DNA from: Microbispora rosea subsp. aerata
GTDB taxonomy: Bacteria > Actinomycetota > Actinomycetes > Streptosporangiales > Streptosporangiaceae
Assembly: GCF_014647835.1 (NCBI RefSeq)
Contig: NZ_BMPY01000001.1
Span: 222,128 to 286,127, forward strand
DNA: 64,000 nucleotides
Reading direction: 5' to 3'
Shown here in pieces: positions 54,326 through 62,020 of the stretch. Within the stretch, counting starts at the first letter, position 1. Every line of letters starts with the position of its first letter. Under the pieces are notes generated by a model. The model was given only the letters and a program-made list of their open reading frames with translations. It did no database searches and had not been told where the DNA came from. Position numbers and translations under genes: made by a program.

Positions 54326-54922
54326 ATGACTGACCCGCTGGTCTGGATCGACTGCGAGATGACCGGGCTCGACCTCGGCCGTGACGCGCTCATCGAGGTG
54401 GCCTGTATCGTCACCGACGGCGAGCTGAACCAGCTGGATGAGGGCGTGGACGTCGTCATCAAGCCCCCCGCGGAGACCCTGGAGCAGATGTCCGAGGTCG
54501 TGCGGGAGATGCACACGGCCTCGGGGCTGCTGCGCGCCCTCTCGACGGGGGTGACCCTGGCGGAGGCCGAGGCCGTCGTGCTCGACTACATCCGCTCCCA
54601 CGTGCCCGAGGCCAAGAAGGCGCCGCTGTGCGGCAACTCCATCGCGACCGACCGCGCGTTCATCGCCCGGGACATGCCGCAGGTGGACGCGTTCCTGCAC
54701 TACCGCATGGTCGACGTGTCGTCGATCAAGGAGCTGGCCCGGCGCTGGTATCCCCGCGTCTACTTCGCCTCCCCGGAGAAGCAGGGCGGGCACCGCGCGC
54801 TGGCCGACATCACCGAGAGCATCCGGGAGTTGCGCTACTACCGCGCGGCGGTCTTCGTGCCGCAGCCCGGGCCCGACTCCGCCACCGCCCGCGGGGTCGC
54901 GGAGGCCGTCTCCGAGTCCTGA
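54326..54922 (+). CDS. orn: Oligoribonuclease
   Basis: Orn degrades two- to five-nucleotide RNAs, including pGpG from c-di-GMP, and is often essential. The 198-residue DEDDh exonuclease has [10 protein letters not shown] with Asp9/Glu11, [31 protein letters not shown] and the His-Asp motif GGHRALADI. Length is normal. ATG start; 35 bp after the DUF2510 gene and upstream of tRNA-His. Confidence 0.95.
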   Translation: MTDPLVWIDCEMTGLDLGRDALIEVACIVTDGELNQLDEGVDVVIKPPAETLEQMSEVVREMHTASGLLRALSTGVTLAEAEAVVLDYIRSHVPEAKKAPLCGNSIATDRAFIARDMPQVDAFLHYRMVDVSSIKELARRWYPRVYFASPEKQGGHRALADITESIRELRYYRAAVFVPQPGPDSATARGVAEAVSES

Positions 54923-55046
54923 CCCCTCCGTACGCGGGGGCTCGGCGGAGGTGACGGCGGAGGCGACGAAGCCGTGGAGCCGATGGAGGCGCGGAGGACT
55001 CCAAAAAGCCGCTACACTTTCTTCGTACGCCTCGAACGGCGGACAT

Positions 55047-55120
55047 GGTGGGTGTAGCTCAGCTGGCAGAGCGCCAGGTTGTGGTCCTGGATGTCGTGGG
55101 TTCAAGTCCCATCACTCACC
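55047..55120 (+). tRNA. tRNA-His (anticodon GTG)
   Basis: The cloverleaf folds completely: acceptor stem GTGGGTG/CACTCAC (one G-T pair), D-arm GCTC...GAGC, anticodon stem CCAGG/CCTGG with anticodon GTG at 55081-55083, and T-arm GTGGG-TTCAAGT-CCCAT. An extra G at 55047 pairs with C73 at 55120, the hallmark of tRNA-His. CCA is not encoded. A terminator follows. Confidence 0.97.
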
Positions 55121-55126
55121 CTGACG

Positions 55127-55164
55127 GCGAACGGCCGGTCCCAGCGGACCGGCCGTTCGCTTTT
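55127..55164 (+). terminator. Rho-independent terminator of tRNA-His
   Basis: A perfect 15-bp stem (GCGAACGGCCGGTCC/GGACCGGCCGTTCGC) with loop CAGC is followed by TTTT, seven bases after the tRNA end. Confidence 0.93.
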
Positions 55165-55296
55165 GATGTTTCGACCCGCGTTGACCCGGTCAAGTCAGTG
55201 CACTTTTCCCCAAAGGTGGACGTTGCGGGTTATGCTGCCTCACAACCGCCGTGCGGGGGCCTCGGCGATCTCTGATCGTCTTCTGCCGGAGGCAGG
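55165..55296. promoter_or_regulatory. Promoter region of the LuxR-type gene with TTGACCCGGTCAA palindrome
   Basis: TTGACCCGGTCAA at 55181-55193 is a 13-bp palindrome, possibly a repressor site or a -35-like element (TTGACC). The gene starts at 55297. The region is otherwise unassigned. Confidence 0.45.
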
Positions 55297-55647
55297 ATGA
55301 GAACCGACCCCCGCACCACGCCGGGACACGGCCTGGGCCTGAGCAAGCGTGAGACCGAGGTCATGGACCTCATCGCGACCGGCCACTCCAACGGCGAGAT
55401 CGCACGACTGCTGTTCCTCAGCGAGAAGACCGTGAAGAACCACGTCAACCGCATCTACGCGAAGCTGGGCGTGGACTGCAGGATGAGGGCCATCTGCCTG
55501 TGGCGCGGGGAAACCTCGCCCGAGGCGCCGTCGGCCCCCGGCCCCGTCTCCGGTGAGGTCTCACGTGAAGTCTCAGGTGAGGACGGCACGCAGCCCGGCC
55601 AGCCCGTACTCAAGCTCGTCGGGCTGGACGGACAGGGCGGGGCGTAG
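55297..55647 (+). CDS. LuxR-type (GerE) helix-turn-helix protein without receiver domain
   Basis: The 116-residue protein has only a LuxR-type [49 protein letters not shown] (residues 14-58). A low-complexity tail with SEVSxEVSGED-like repeats follows. No receiver or ligand domain is present, as in some WhiJ-independent small regulators; targets are unknown. Its last 75 bases are antisense to the end of the lysine aminotransferase gene. The ATG lacks a convincing alternative; GGAGGCAGG precedes it. Confidence 0.8.
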   Translation: MRTDPRTTPGHGLGLSKRETEVMDLIATGHSNGEIARLLFLSEKTVKNHVNRIYAKLGVDCRMRAICLWRGETSPEAPSAPGPVSGEVSREVSGEDGTQPGQPVLKLVGLDGQGGA

Positions 55648-56841
55648 CCGCACCGAGTGCTCGCCGCAGCGCAGCACCAGGATCGCGCGCTCCTCCCTGA
55701 GCCGGGTGACCAGCCCCGCGGGGTCGGGGACGTCGAAGGCGCACATGAGGCCGCGCCCGCGCGCGTTGCTGATCAGGCCCTCGGCCTCCAGGCCCCGCAG
55801 GGCGCCCAGCAGTTTCTCGCCCAGGACGGCCGCCCTCGGGATGAGGCCGTCCCGTTCGATGATCTCCAGCATCCGGCGGGAACGCACCATGTCGACCAGG
55901 CCGCCGCCCCAGGTGGAGTTGATCCTGCCGCTGACCCGGAACACGTTGTCGGGCACGAGGTCCACCCTGCGGCCCGCCATGATGCCGCCGACCTGCACCT
56001 TCTTCGCGAAGACCACGATGTCGGGGGCCAGGCCGAGCTGCTGGTACGCCCAGGGGGTGCCGGTCAGGCCGACCCCGGTCTGCACCTCGTCCAGGATGAA
56101 CAGGGCCTCGTACTCGTGGCAGAGCGCCTGCATCGCCTGGAGGAACTCGGGGCGCATGTGGTTGTCGCCGCCCTCGCCCTGGATCGGCTCGGCGATGAAG
56201 CAGGCGATGTCGTGGCGGAACCGCTCGAACGCCTCCTTGGCCTGCGCCAGCGCCCGTTCCTCGGCCCGCTCGACGTTCCCGAAGTGGATGGCGGGGACCT
56301 CGATGCGCGGCCAGCCGAACCGGGGGAACCTCTCGGTCTTCACCGGGTCGGTGTTGGTGAGCGAGAGCGTGTAGCCGCCCCGGCCGTGGAAGGCCCGGGT
56401 GAGGTGGAGAACGCGGGTGCCGAGGCCGGGGTGGCGGCCGTGGGCCTCATTCCAGCGGCTCTTCCAGTCGAAGGCGCACTTGAGCGCGTTCTCCACGGCC
56501 GCCGAGCCGCCCTCGACGAAGAACAGGTGCGGCAGTTCGGGGTCGCCGAGCACCCGCCGGAAGGTCTCCACGAACTCGGCGAGGTGGACGGTGTACATGT
56601 CGGAGTTGGCCGGCTTGTTGGCGGCCACCCTGCCGAGCAGCGCGACGAACTCCGGGTCGTCGGCGAACGGGTTCATCCCGAGCGGCGACGACGCGAAGAA
56701 CGTGTAGAAGTCCAGATACCTCCGGCCGTCGCGCGCGTCGACCAGCCAGGAGCCCGCGCTCCGGTCCAGGTCGAGCACCAGACGATAGCCGTCGACGAGC
56801 AGGTGCCGGGCGAGGGCGTCGTGCACGGTGGTGGGGTCCAT
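55573..56841 (-). CDS. lat: L-lysine 6-aminotransferase (LAT)
   Basis: LAT moves the epsilon-amino group of lysine to 2-oxoglutarate, giving alpha-aminoadipate semialdehyde, which cyclises to piperideine-6-carboxylate. The 422-residue class III PLP enzyme shows [52 protein letters not shown] and the PLP lysine in [11 protein letters not shown], all typical of LAT. GGAGG precedes the ATG. It is involved in lysine catabolism or in beta-lactam precursor supply in producers; no beta-lactam genes are here. An Lrp gene in the divergent unit recalls the mycobacterial lat-lrp pair. Confidence 0.92.
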   Translation of the reverse strand: MDPTTVHDALARHLLVDGYRLVLDLDRSAGSWLVDARDGRRYLDFYTFFASSPLGMNPFADDPEFVALLGRVAANKPANSDMYTVHLAEFVETFRRVLGDPELPHLFFVEGGSAAVENALKCAFDWKSRWNEAHGRHPGLGTRVLHLTRAFHGRGGYTLSLTNTDPVKTERFPRFGWPRIEVPAIHFGNVERAEERALAQAKEAFERFRHDIACFIAEPIQGEGGDNHMRPEFLQAMQALCHEYEALFILDEVQTGVGLTGTPWAYQQLGLAPDIVVFAKKVQVGGIMAGRRVDLVPDNVFRVSGRINSTWGGGLVDMVRSRRMLEIIERDGLIPRAAVLGEKLLGALRGLEAEGLISNARGRGLMCAFDVPDPAGLVTRLREERAILVLRCGEHSVRLRPALSVQPDELEYGLAGLRAVLT

Positions 56842-57100
56842 TTCGCCTCCGCGTCATGCTGGAAACGAGATAATTCCCTCACGATCGACATTACATGTGA
56901 ATAGTTTCCGCCTGAATAGCACCTCAAGAGGACATTTTCCAGTCTACAAGGGTAGGTCGTCCCCCGGGGCGACACCGTCACGCCCGGCGGAGCCACCCTG
57001 GGGCGACGAAACAGAAGTTCTTGTGTACTTTTGCTTCAGATTCGGTGGTTCAACCCGGATTGCTGCGCTCTTTCTGAGCCCGATCTCTTCTGAGGCAGTG
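56842..57100. promoter_or_regulatory. AT-richer divergent spacer between lat and the second aminotransferase
   Basis: This 259-bp spacer is clearly less GC-rich than its flanks and holds a direct repeat of GAATAG (GAATAGTTTCCGCCTGAATAG at 56897 onward). It should contain both promoters and, given the Lrp regulator in the unit, Lrp sites. No precise operator can be stated. Confidence 0.5.
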
Positions 57101-58459
57101 ATGATGGTCGACCGTACTCGCCTGGCCCGGCTGCTCGACCGCGAGCGCGAGGCGTTCCGGGAGCGCAACCCGCGCTCGGCCTCGGCGTACGAGCGGGCGA
57201 GGGACCACCTGTTCGGCGGCGTGCCGATGACGTGGATGAACAAGACCGCCGGGGGCTTCCCGCTCTATCTGGCCGAGGCACGCGGCGCCCGCGTCACCGA
57301 CCTGGACGGCCACGAGTACGTCGATCTCTGCCTCGGCGACACCGGCGCGATGGCGGGGCACTCCCCCCGCGCGACCGTGGAGGCGGTGGCCGAGCGGTTC
57401 GGCCGCCTGGGCGGCGCGACCCTGATGATGCCGACCGAGGACGCCGCCTGGGTGGGCGCCGAGCTGGGCCGCCGGTTCGGCGTGCCGTACTGGAGCTTCT
57501 CGCTGACCGCCACCGACGCGAACCGGTGGGCGATCCGGCTGGCCAGGGCGATCACCGGCAGGCCCAAGATCCTCGTGAACAGCTACTGCTACCACGGCAG
57601 CGTGGACGAGGTGCTGATCGTGGTCGGCCCGGACGGCCGGCCCACGTCGCGCGAGGGCAACGTCGGCGCGCCGGTCGATCCCGCCGTCACCTCGCGCGTC
57701 GTGGAGTTCAACGACCTGCCCGCGCTGGAGCGCGAGCTGGCGTACGGCGACGTCGCGGCGGTCCTCATGGAGCCGGCCCTGACCAACATCGGGATCGTGC
57801 TGCCCGAGCCGGGCTACCTGGAGGGCGTGCGTGAGCTGACCCGGCGGTACGGCAGCCTGCTGATCAACGACGAGACGCACACCTTCTCGGCGGGCCCCGG
57901 CGGCTGCACGAAGGCCTGGGACCTGCACCCCGACATCGTGACGATCGGCAAGGCGATCGGCGGCGGCATCCCCAGCGGCGGGTACGGCCTGTCCGCCGAG
58001 GTGGCGGCGCGGGTCGAGGCGATGGACGGGCTCGACCTGGTCGACATGGGCGGCGTCGGCGGCACGCTGGCCGGCAACGCCCTGTCGGTCGCCGCGATGC
58101 GCGCCACGCTGGAGCACGTGCTCACCGACGACGCGTTCGCCGCCATGACCGATCTGGCGACCCGCTTCACCAAGGGCGTCCAGGAGGTGATCGACGCGCA
58201 CGGCCTGCCGTGGTCGGTCACCCGGCTCGGGGCGCGCGCCGAGTATCGCTTCACCAGCCCCGCCCCCCGCAACGGCGGCGAGTCGAACGCGGCCGGCGAC
58301 CCCGACCTGGACGACTACCTGCACGTCTACCTGGCCAACCGGGGCGTGCTGCTCACGCCGTTCCACAACATGGCGCTGATGTCCCCCGCCACCACCGAGG
58401 CGGACGTGGACCTGCACCACGCGGTGTTCGCCGAGGCCGTCGCGGAGCTGGTCGCGTGA
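57101..58459 (+). CDS. Class III aminotransferase (glutamate-1-semialdehyde-mutase-like)
   Basis: The 452-residue PLP protein has HLFGGVPMTWMNKTAGGFPLYL and DLDGHEYVDLCLGDTGAMAGHSP at the N-terminus, INDETHTFSAGPGGC and the PLP lysine in VTIGKAIGGGIPSGGYG. It resembles glutamate-1-semialdehyde aminomutase-type enzymes, but the family includes many omega-amino acid and beta-amino acid aminotransferases. The ATG at 57101 has GAGG five bases ahead. Its stop overlaps the Lrp start (GTGA). It likely acts with LAT on an amino-acid pathway. Confidence 0.87.
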   Translation: MMVDRTRLARLLDREREAFRERNPRSASAYERARDHLFGGVPMTWMNKTAGGFPLYLAEARGARVTDLDGHEYVDLCLGDTGAMAGHSPRATVEAVAERFGRLGGATLMMPTEDAAWVGAELGRRFGVPYWSFSLTATDANRWAIRLARAITGRPKILVNSYCYHGSVDEVLIVVGPDGRPTSREGNVGAPVDPAVTSRVVEFNDLPALERELAYGDVAAVLMEPALTNIGIVLPEPGYLEGVRELTRRYGSLLINDETHTFSAGPGGCTKAWDLHPDIVTIGKAIGGGIPSGGYGLSAEVAARVEAMDGLDLVDMGGVGGTLAGNALSVAAMRATLEHVLTDDAFAAMTDLATRFTKGVQEVIDAHGLPWSVTRLGARAEYRFTSPAPRNGGESNAAGDPDLDDYLHVYLANRGVLLTPFHNMALMSPATTEADVDLHHAVFAEAVAELVA

Positions 58460-58902
58460 CGCTCGACGAGACCGACCGGGTGCTGCTGCGCGAGCTGCAG
58501 CGGGACGGCCGCGCCTCCTACACCGCGCTCGCCGAGGCCACCGGCCTGTCGGCGCCCGCCGTACGGCAACGGGTGCAGCGGCTGCGCGACGAGGGCGTCG
58601 TGCAGATCGTCGGGGTCACCGACCCGATGGCGCTGGGCCTGCCGGTCATGGCGTTGATCGGCGTCCGCGTCGACGGCGACGTGCACGAGGTCGCCGACCG
58701 GATCGGCGAGCTGCCCGGCGTGATCTACGTGGTGCTCACGGCGGGCTCGTTCGACCTGTTCGCGGAGGTGGTGTGCCGGGAGCCGGCCGAGCTGCTCGCG
58801 GTGCTCAACGACCACATCAAGCGGGTGCCGGGCGTCACCCGGGCCGAGGCGTTCACCTATTTCGGCATCCACACGCACCGGTTCGCCTGGCCCGGCGCCT
58901 GA
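58456..58902 (+). CDS. Lrp/AsnC-family regulator
   Basis: The 148-residue protein has an N-terminal HTH (LDETDRVLLRELQRDGRASYTALAEATGLSAPAVRQRVQRL) and a C-terminal RAM domain with effector-site glycines. Start GTG overlaps the aminotransferase stop. It probably senses lysine or a related amino acid and regulates the aminotransferases, as Lrp (Rv3291c) beside lat in Mycobacterium tuberculosis. It converges with the PBP gene, four bases apart. Confidence 0.92.
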   Translation: MTLDETDRVLLRELQRDGRASYTALAEATGLSAPAVRQRVQRLRDEGVVQIVGVTDPMALGLPVMALIGVRVDGDVHEVADRIGELPGVIYVVLTAGSFDLFAEVVCREPAELLAVLNDHIKRVPGVTRAEAFTYFGIHTHRFAWPGA

Positions 58903-58906
58903 GGCG

Positions 58907-60556
58907 CTACAGGGCCTTCAGGAAGCGGGCGGCGATCGGGACGGCGGCACCACGTCCGGTGCCGCCGTGCTCGACGAACACGGCGAAGGCGATGTCACCC
59001 CGGTAGCCGATGAACCAGGCGTGGTCCTGCCCGCCCTGCCAGTCCTCGGCGGTGCCGGTCTTGCCCGCCGTGCCCTGTGGCAGCTCGGAACCGGCCGCGG
59101 TCCCGTCGACCGTGACCGCGCTCATCATCGACCGCAGCCCCTCGGCCACGTTCGATGGAAGGGGCACGTTCTGCGGCAGCTCCCCCTGCGGCGCCTCGTC
59201 CGCCAGCGGGCGGGCCGGCCGCCACTCGCCGCTCTCCACGGCGGCGGCGACCAGCGCCATGCACAGCGGGGTCGCCTCGACCGTGCCCTGGCCGAAGGAG
59301 TCCTCGGCGAGGGCGTCCAAGTTCTCCGGCCGGCGCAGGCTGCCGCACGTGCTCGCGCCGCCGCCCTCCCCCGGCACGCCGAAGCCGAACGCCTTCGCCT
59401 GGTCGACCAGCTTGTCGCCGTTCAGCCGCTCGATCGTCAGCCGGGCGAACGTCGTGTTGCACGACAGGGCGAACGCCTGACGCAGCGTGACCATCCCGTG
59501 GTCCTCGTTGCGATAGTTGGGGATCGACCGATGGAAGGGGATCTGGTAGGCCGCCGGGCACTCCACCATGCTGTCGGGAGACAGCCCGCTGCCGAGCAGC
59601 GCCGCCGCCGTGACCGTCTTGAACGTCGAGCCCGGCGCGTACTTGCGCTCGAACGCCGCCCGCCCGCCCAGCCGGTCGGCGACCGCGAGGACCTCCCCCG
59701 TGGACGATCGCACCGCCACGACCGCGGCCCGCTGCTGCACGCCCTCGAGCGCCCGTGCCGCGGCGGCCTGCACGCCGTACGCGATCGTGGTCCGCACGCC
59801 GACCGGCCGCTGCGCCGGCTTGTAGGACAGGACCGTCTTCGCCGGCAGACCGGGATTTTCGACCCGCAGCGTCCATCCCACGGCGACGCCCATCGTGGGC
59901 GCCACTCCCTGGTTCATCAGGTTCTCGAGGTACGGCTCGGCACCCGAGTTCCGCGGAAGCTCCCGCCCTTCCCTCGTCACCGGCCGCAGCGGCCCGGCCT
60001 CCGGCTCGGTCCTGACCAGGCTGCCGCCGGGCTGGATGTCCGGGTGGAGGACGGCCGGCGTCCAGACGACCTTCCAGGTGAGGTCGCGTACGGCCAGGCG
60101 CAGGCGGGTTTCGAACCGCCAGGTGCCGCCTTCCTGCTCGTCCCGCTCCTGGGTGAAGGGGATCTCGGCCGTGTCGTCCCCGGTGCGTACGAGCGTGCCG
60201 ACAGTGATCCGCAGCGACCTGGACAGCGCGGCGTCCTCGAACTCGCGGTGCTGGTCCGCGAAGTCGCTCGGCGGTTCGTCGACCAGCTCGCGCATGGCGT
60301 CGTAGTCGCTCTTCACCCAGGCCTGGAAATAGGCGGCCGCCGTCTCGTCGGGAGAGCCCTCCGGGGAACTCGCGGGAGACGGCGTGTCGGGGCGGAGCAG
60401 AAGCGTCTGCGAGCCGCCGGACCCGGGTGTCCCCCGTGGCACGGCGACAAAGTCCGAGCTCGGATCCTGCCTGCCCGACACAATGAGTCCGGCAACGCCG
60501 AAGACGAAGATGGCCGCGGCGACCACGAAGAGGGCGAGCAGGGCCCTGTTCCGCAT
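58907..60556 (-). CDS. Class B penicillin-binding protein with MecA_N-type domain
   Basis: The 549-residue transpeptidase crosslinks peptidoglycan. An N-terminal membrane anchor (ALLALFVVAAAIFVFGVAGLIV) precedes an NTF2-like/MecA_N domain (about 65-180), a dimerisation region and the transpeptidase domain with STFK (Ser about 309), SCN (about 365) and KTGTAE (about 498). Such proteins with a MecA_N domain resemble low-affinity PBPs. Divergent from the methyltransferase gene with 32 bp between starts. Cell-division or development role unknown. Confidence 0.9.
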   Translation of the reverse strand: MRNRALLALFVVAAAIFVFGVAGLIVSGRQDPSSDFVAVPRGTPGSGGSQTLLLRPDTPSPASSPEGSPDETAAAYFQAWVKSDYDAMRELVDEPPSDFADQHREFEDAALSRSLRITVGTLVRTGDDTAEIPFTQERDEQEGGTWRFETRLRLAVRDLTWKVVWTPAVLHPDIQPGGSLVRTEPEAGPLRPVTREGRELPRNSGAEPYLENLMNQGVAPTMGVAVGWTLRVENPGLPAKTVLSYKPAQRPVGVRTTIAYGVQAAAARALEGVQQRAAVVAVRSSTGEVLAVADRLGGRAAFERKYAPGSTFKTVTAAALLGSGLSPDSMVECPAAYQIPFHRSIPNYRNEDHGMVTLRQAFALSCNTTFARLTIERLNGDKLVDQAKAFGFGVPGEGGGASTCGSLRRPENLDALAEDSFGQGTVEATPLCMALVAAAVESGEWRPARPLADEAPQGELPQNVPLPSNVAEGLRSMMSAVTVDGTAAGSELPQGTAGKTGTAEDWQGGQDHAWFIGYRGDIAFAVFVEHGGTGRGAAVPIAARFLKAL

Positions 60557-60588
60557 ACGGTTCTCATATCACGCGAAAGGAGTCATAG

Positions 60589-61431
60589 GTGGCGAAGAGC
60601 AGAGAACCGTTGCCGGGCCGCTACCCAGTGACCTACGGCGAGGTGGAGCTTCTGCGCGACCTCGACCGCCCGGACGGATGGATGCTCATCAGGGACGGCG
60701 TGCCCCAGTCGTACGTGGACCTGACCGATCCCACCTATCTCGACTTCTCCTACACCCAGCTCATGGCGAACGTGATCGAGTGCCTGCCCGACGGCCCGCT
60801 CGACGCCGTCCACATCGGCGGCGGGGCATGCACGATCCCGCGTTACATCTCCGCGCGGCGGCCCGGCTCCCGGCACATCGTCGTGGAACCCGACGCCGCG
60901 CTCGTCCAGCTCGTACGCGACCAGCTCAACCTCAAGTCGGTGCCCCGGCTGAAGGTCCGGCTCGTGGACGGCCGCGCGGCGACGGCGAACCTCGGCGACG
61001 ACTCGGCCGACCTGTTCGTGCTCGACGCGTTCACCGGCGCGACGATGCCGGTCGAGCTGGCGACCGTGCAGTACATGACGGAGATCGCCCGCGTCCTGCG
61101 CCCCTCCGGCACGGCACTGATCAACGTGGCGGACGGCAAGGGCCTGCCGTTCGTGAAGCGGGTCGCCTCCACCGTGAGCCGTGTCTTCCCCCACGTCGCG
61201 CTGCTGGCCGAGCCCGGCATCCTGCGCGGCCGCAGATTCGGCAACGTGATCCTCGCGGCCTCGCCGAGCCACCTGCCGACCGACACACTCACCAGGAAGG
61301 CGGCCGGCGGCCTCACGCAGGCCCGCTGCGTCGCGGACGGGGACCTGACCCGCCTGGTCGCGGGAGCCGCCCCCATCCACGACGGCGACGCCGTCCTCGC
61401 CCCCGTCCCCCCACCCGGACTGTTCGACTGA
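60589..61431 (+). CDS. Spermidine-synthase-like methyltransferase-fold protein
   Basis: The 280-residue Rossmann protein has VHIGGGACTIPRYISARRPGSRHIVVEPDAALV, a DGRAATANL segment and LFVLDAFTGATMP, as in spermidine synthases and fused methyltransferases. The spermidine-synthase Asp/Glu active-site set is only partly recognisable, so activity is uncertain. The GTG start follows AAAGGAG. It diverges from a PBP gene. Many actinomycetes carry such 'fused MFS/spermidine synthase' relatives without polyamine activity. Confidence 0.82.
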   Translation: MAKSREPLPGRYPVTYGEVELLRDLDRPDGWMLIRDGVPQSYVDLTDPTYLDFSYTQLMANVIECLPDGPLDAVHIGGGACTIPRYISARRPGSRHIVVEPDAALVQLVRDQLNLKSVPRLKVRLVDGRAATANLGDDSADLFVLDAFTGATMPVELATVQYMTEIARVLRPSGTALINVADGKGLPFVKRVASTVSRVFPHVALLAEPGILRGRRFGNVILAASPSHLPTDTLTRKAAGGLTQARCVADGDLTRLVAGAAPIHDGDAVLAPVPPPGLFD

Positions 61432-61648
61432 CAAGGCCCCCACTCGGCGAATAAGGCGCCACGCCCCCAGCCGCGGCCGGTGCATGGGCATGTACTCCCT
61501 TTCGTCTCCCCCTCCTTCGTTCCGTCGCCTCGGACCTCGGTGCGCGTAGGTAGACATCGATGCACATAGGTGGACGGGCAGGCAGGCGTGCTCCGCGACC
61601 CGGTTCCAGACGCAGATCGTCCGGGCGAGGATTATCGGCGGGCACGGA
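61432..61648. other. Intergenic region with second copy of the MC(L/I)DVYL leader element
   Basis: No intact gene was found. The element at 61548-61568 matches 28891-28911 in 18 of 21 positions; on the minus strand both encode MC(L/I)DVYL. About 76 nt further a GGGAG ribosome-like site and an ATG (61491) open a minus-strand frame (MPMHRPRLGAWRLIRR) that soon becomes unconvincing, suggesting a lost regulated gene. Confidence 0.45.
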
Positions 61649-61888
61649 TCACCCCACCGGTCGCGGAGGCGTCCAGGGCAAGCCGGGGCGCGGGGCGGAG
61701 GCGTCCTGACTGTCCTTCCCGTGGGCCGCCGTACTCTCATAGCCGTCGGGCTCCCGCCAGACGGTAAACGCGCCGCCTACCGCGACCGCGTTGTGCAAGG
61801 TGACCACGAGACCTGGCCACTCCCGCGATCCGATGCGGGCAAGCGCGGTGGCCCCGGCTCGCCGCGCCTTCCCCGGCCGCTTGGTCAT
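61649..61888 (-). CDS. Small hypothetical protein downstream of the HNH gene
   Basis: The 79-residue product has an Arg/Lys-rich start and a middle segment IGSREWPGLVVTLHNAVAVGGAFTVWREPDGYES that looks like structured protein. A GAGAGGAA site lies ahead of the ATG. The gene's start region is part of an about 86-bp tandem duplication shared with the 3' end of the HNH gene. No family known to me. Confidence 0.45.
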   Translation of the reverse strand: MTKRPGKARRAGATALARIGSREWPGLVVTLHNAVAVGGAFTVWREPDGYESTAAHGKDSQDASAPRPGLPWTPPRPVG

Positions 61889-62020
61889 GTGAGCCGTTCC
61901 TCTCGCCGTGGCTCATAGTCGCCGGGCTCTGCCGAGGCGGCGACAGGCGAGCTCGGCCCCTCCCCTGCCGCCTGGTCATCCGAGTCGCTGCGGCTCTCAT
62001 AGTCGCCGGACTCCGCCGAG
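61860..62020. repeat. Tandem about 86-bp duplication at the 3' end of the HNH gene
   Basis: The stretch around CTCATAGTCGCCGG recurs at 61910-61923 and 61996-62009, with a more diverged third form at 61736 (two periods away). Each copy carries, on the minus strand, the last codons of the HNH gene (L-G-x-x-R-R-L then stop) followed by ATGACC-A/G-GCGGC. Thus the junction between HNH stop and downstream start was duplicated and decayed. Confidence 0.75.

Noticed and set aside
61313-61645. Minus-strand frame beginning upstream of MCIDVYL as a full gene
   Set aside because: After the first ten residues the product is low complexity and overlaps the methyltransferase 3' end; only the leader-like start is considered meaningful.
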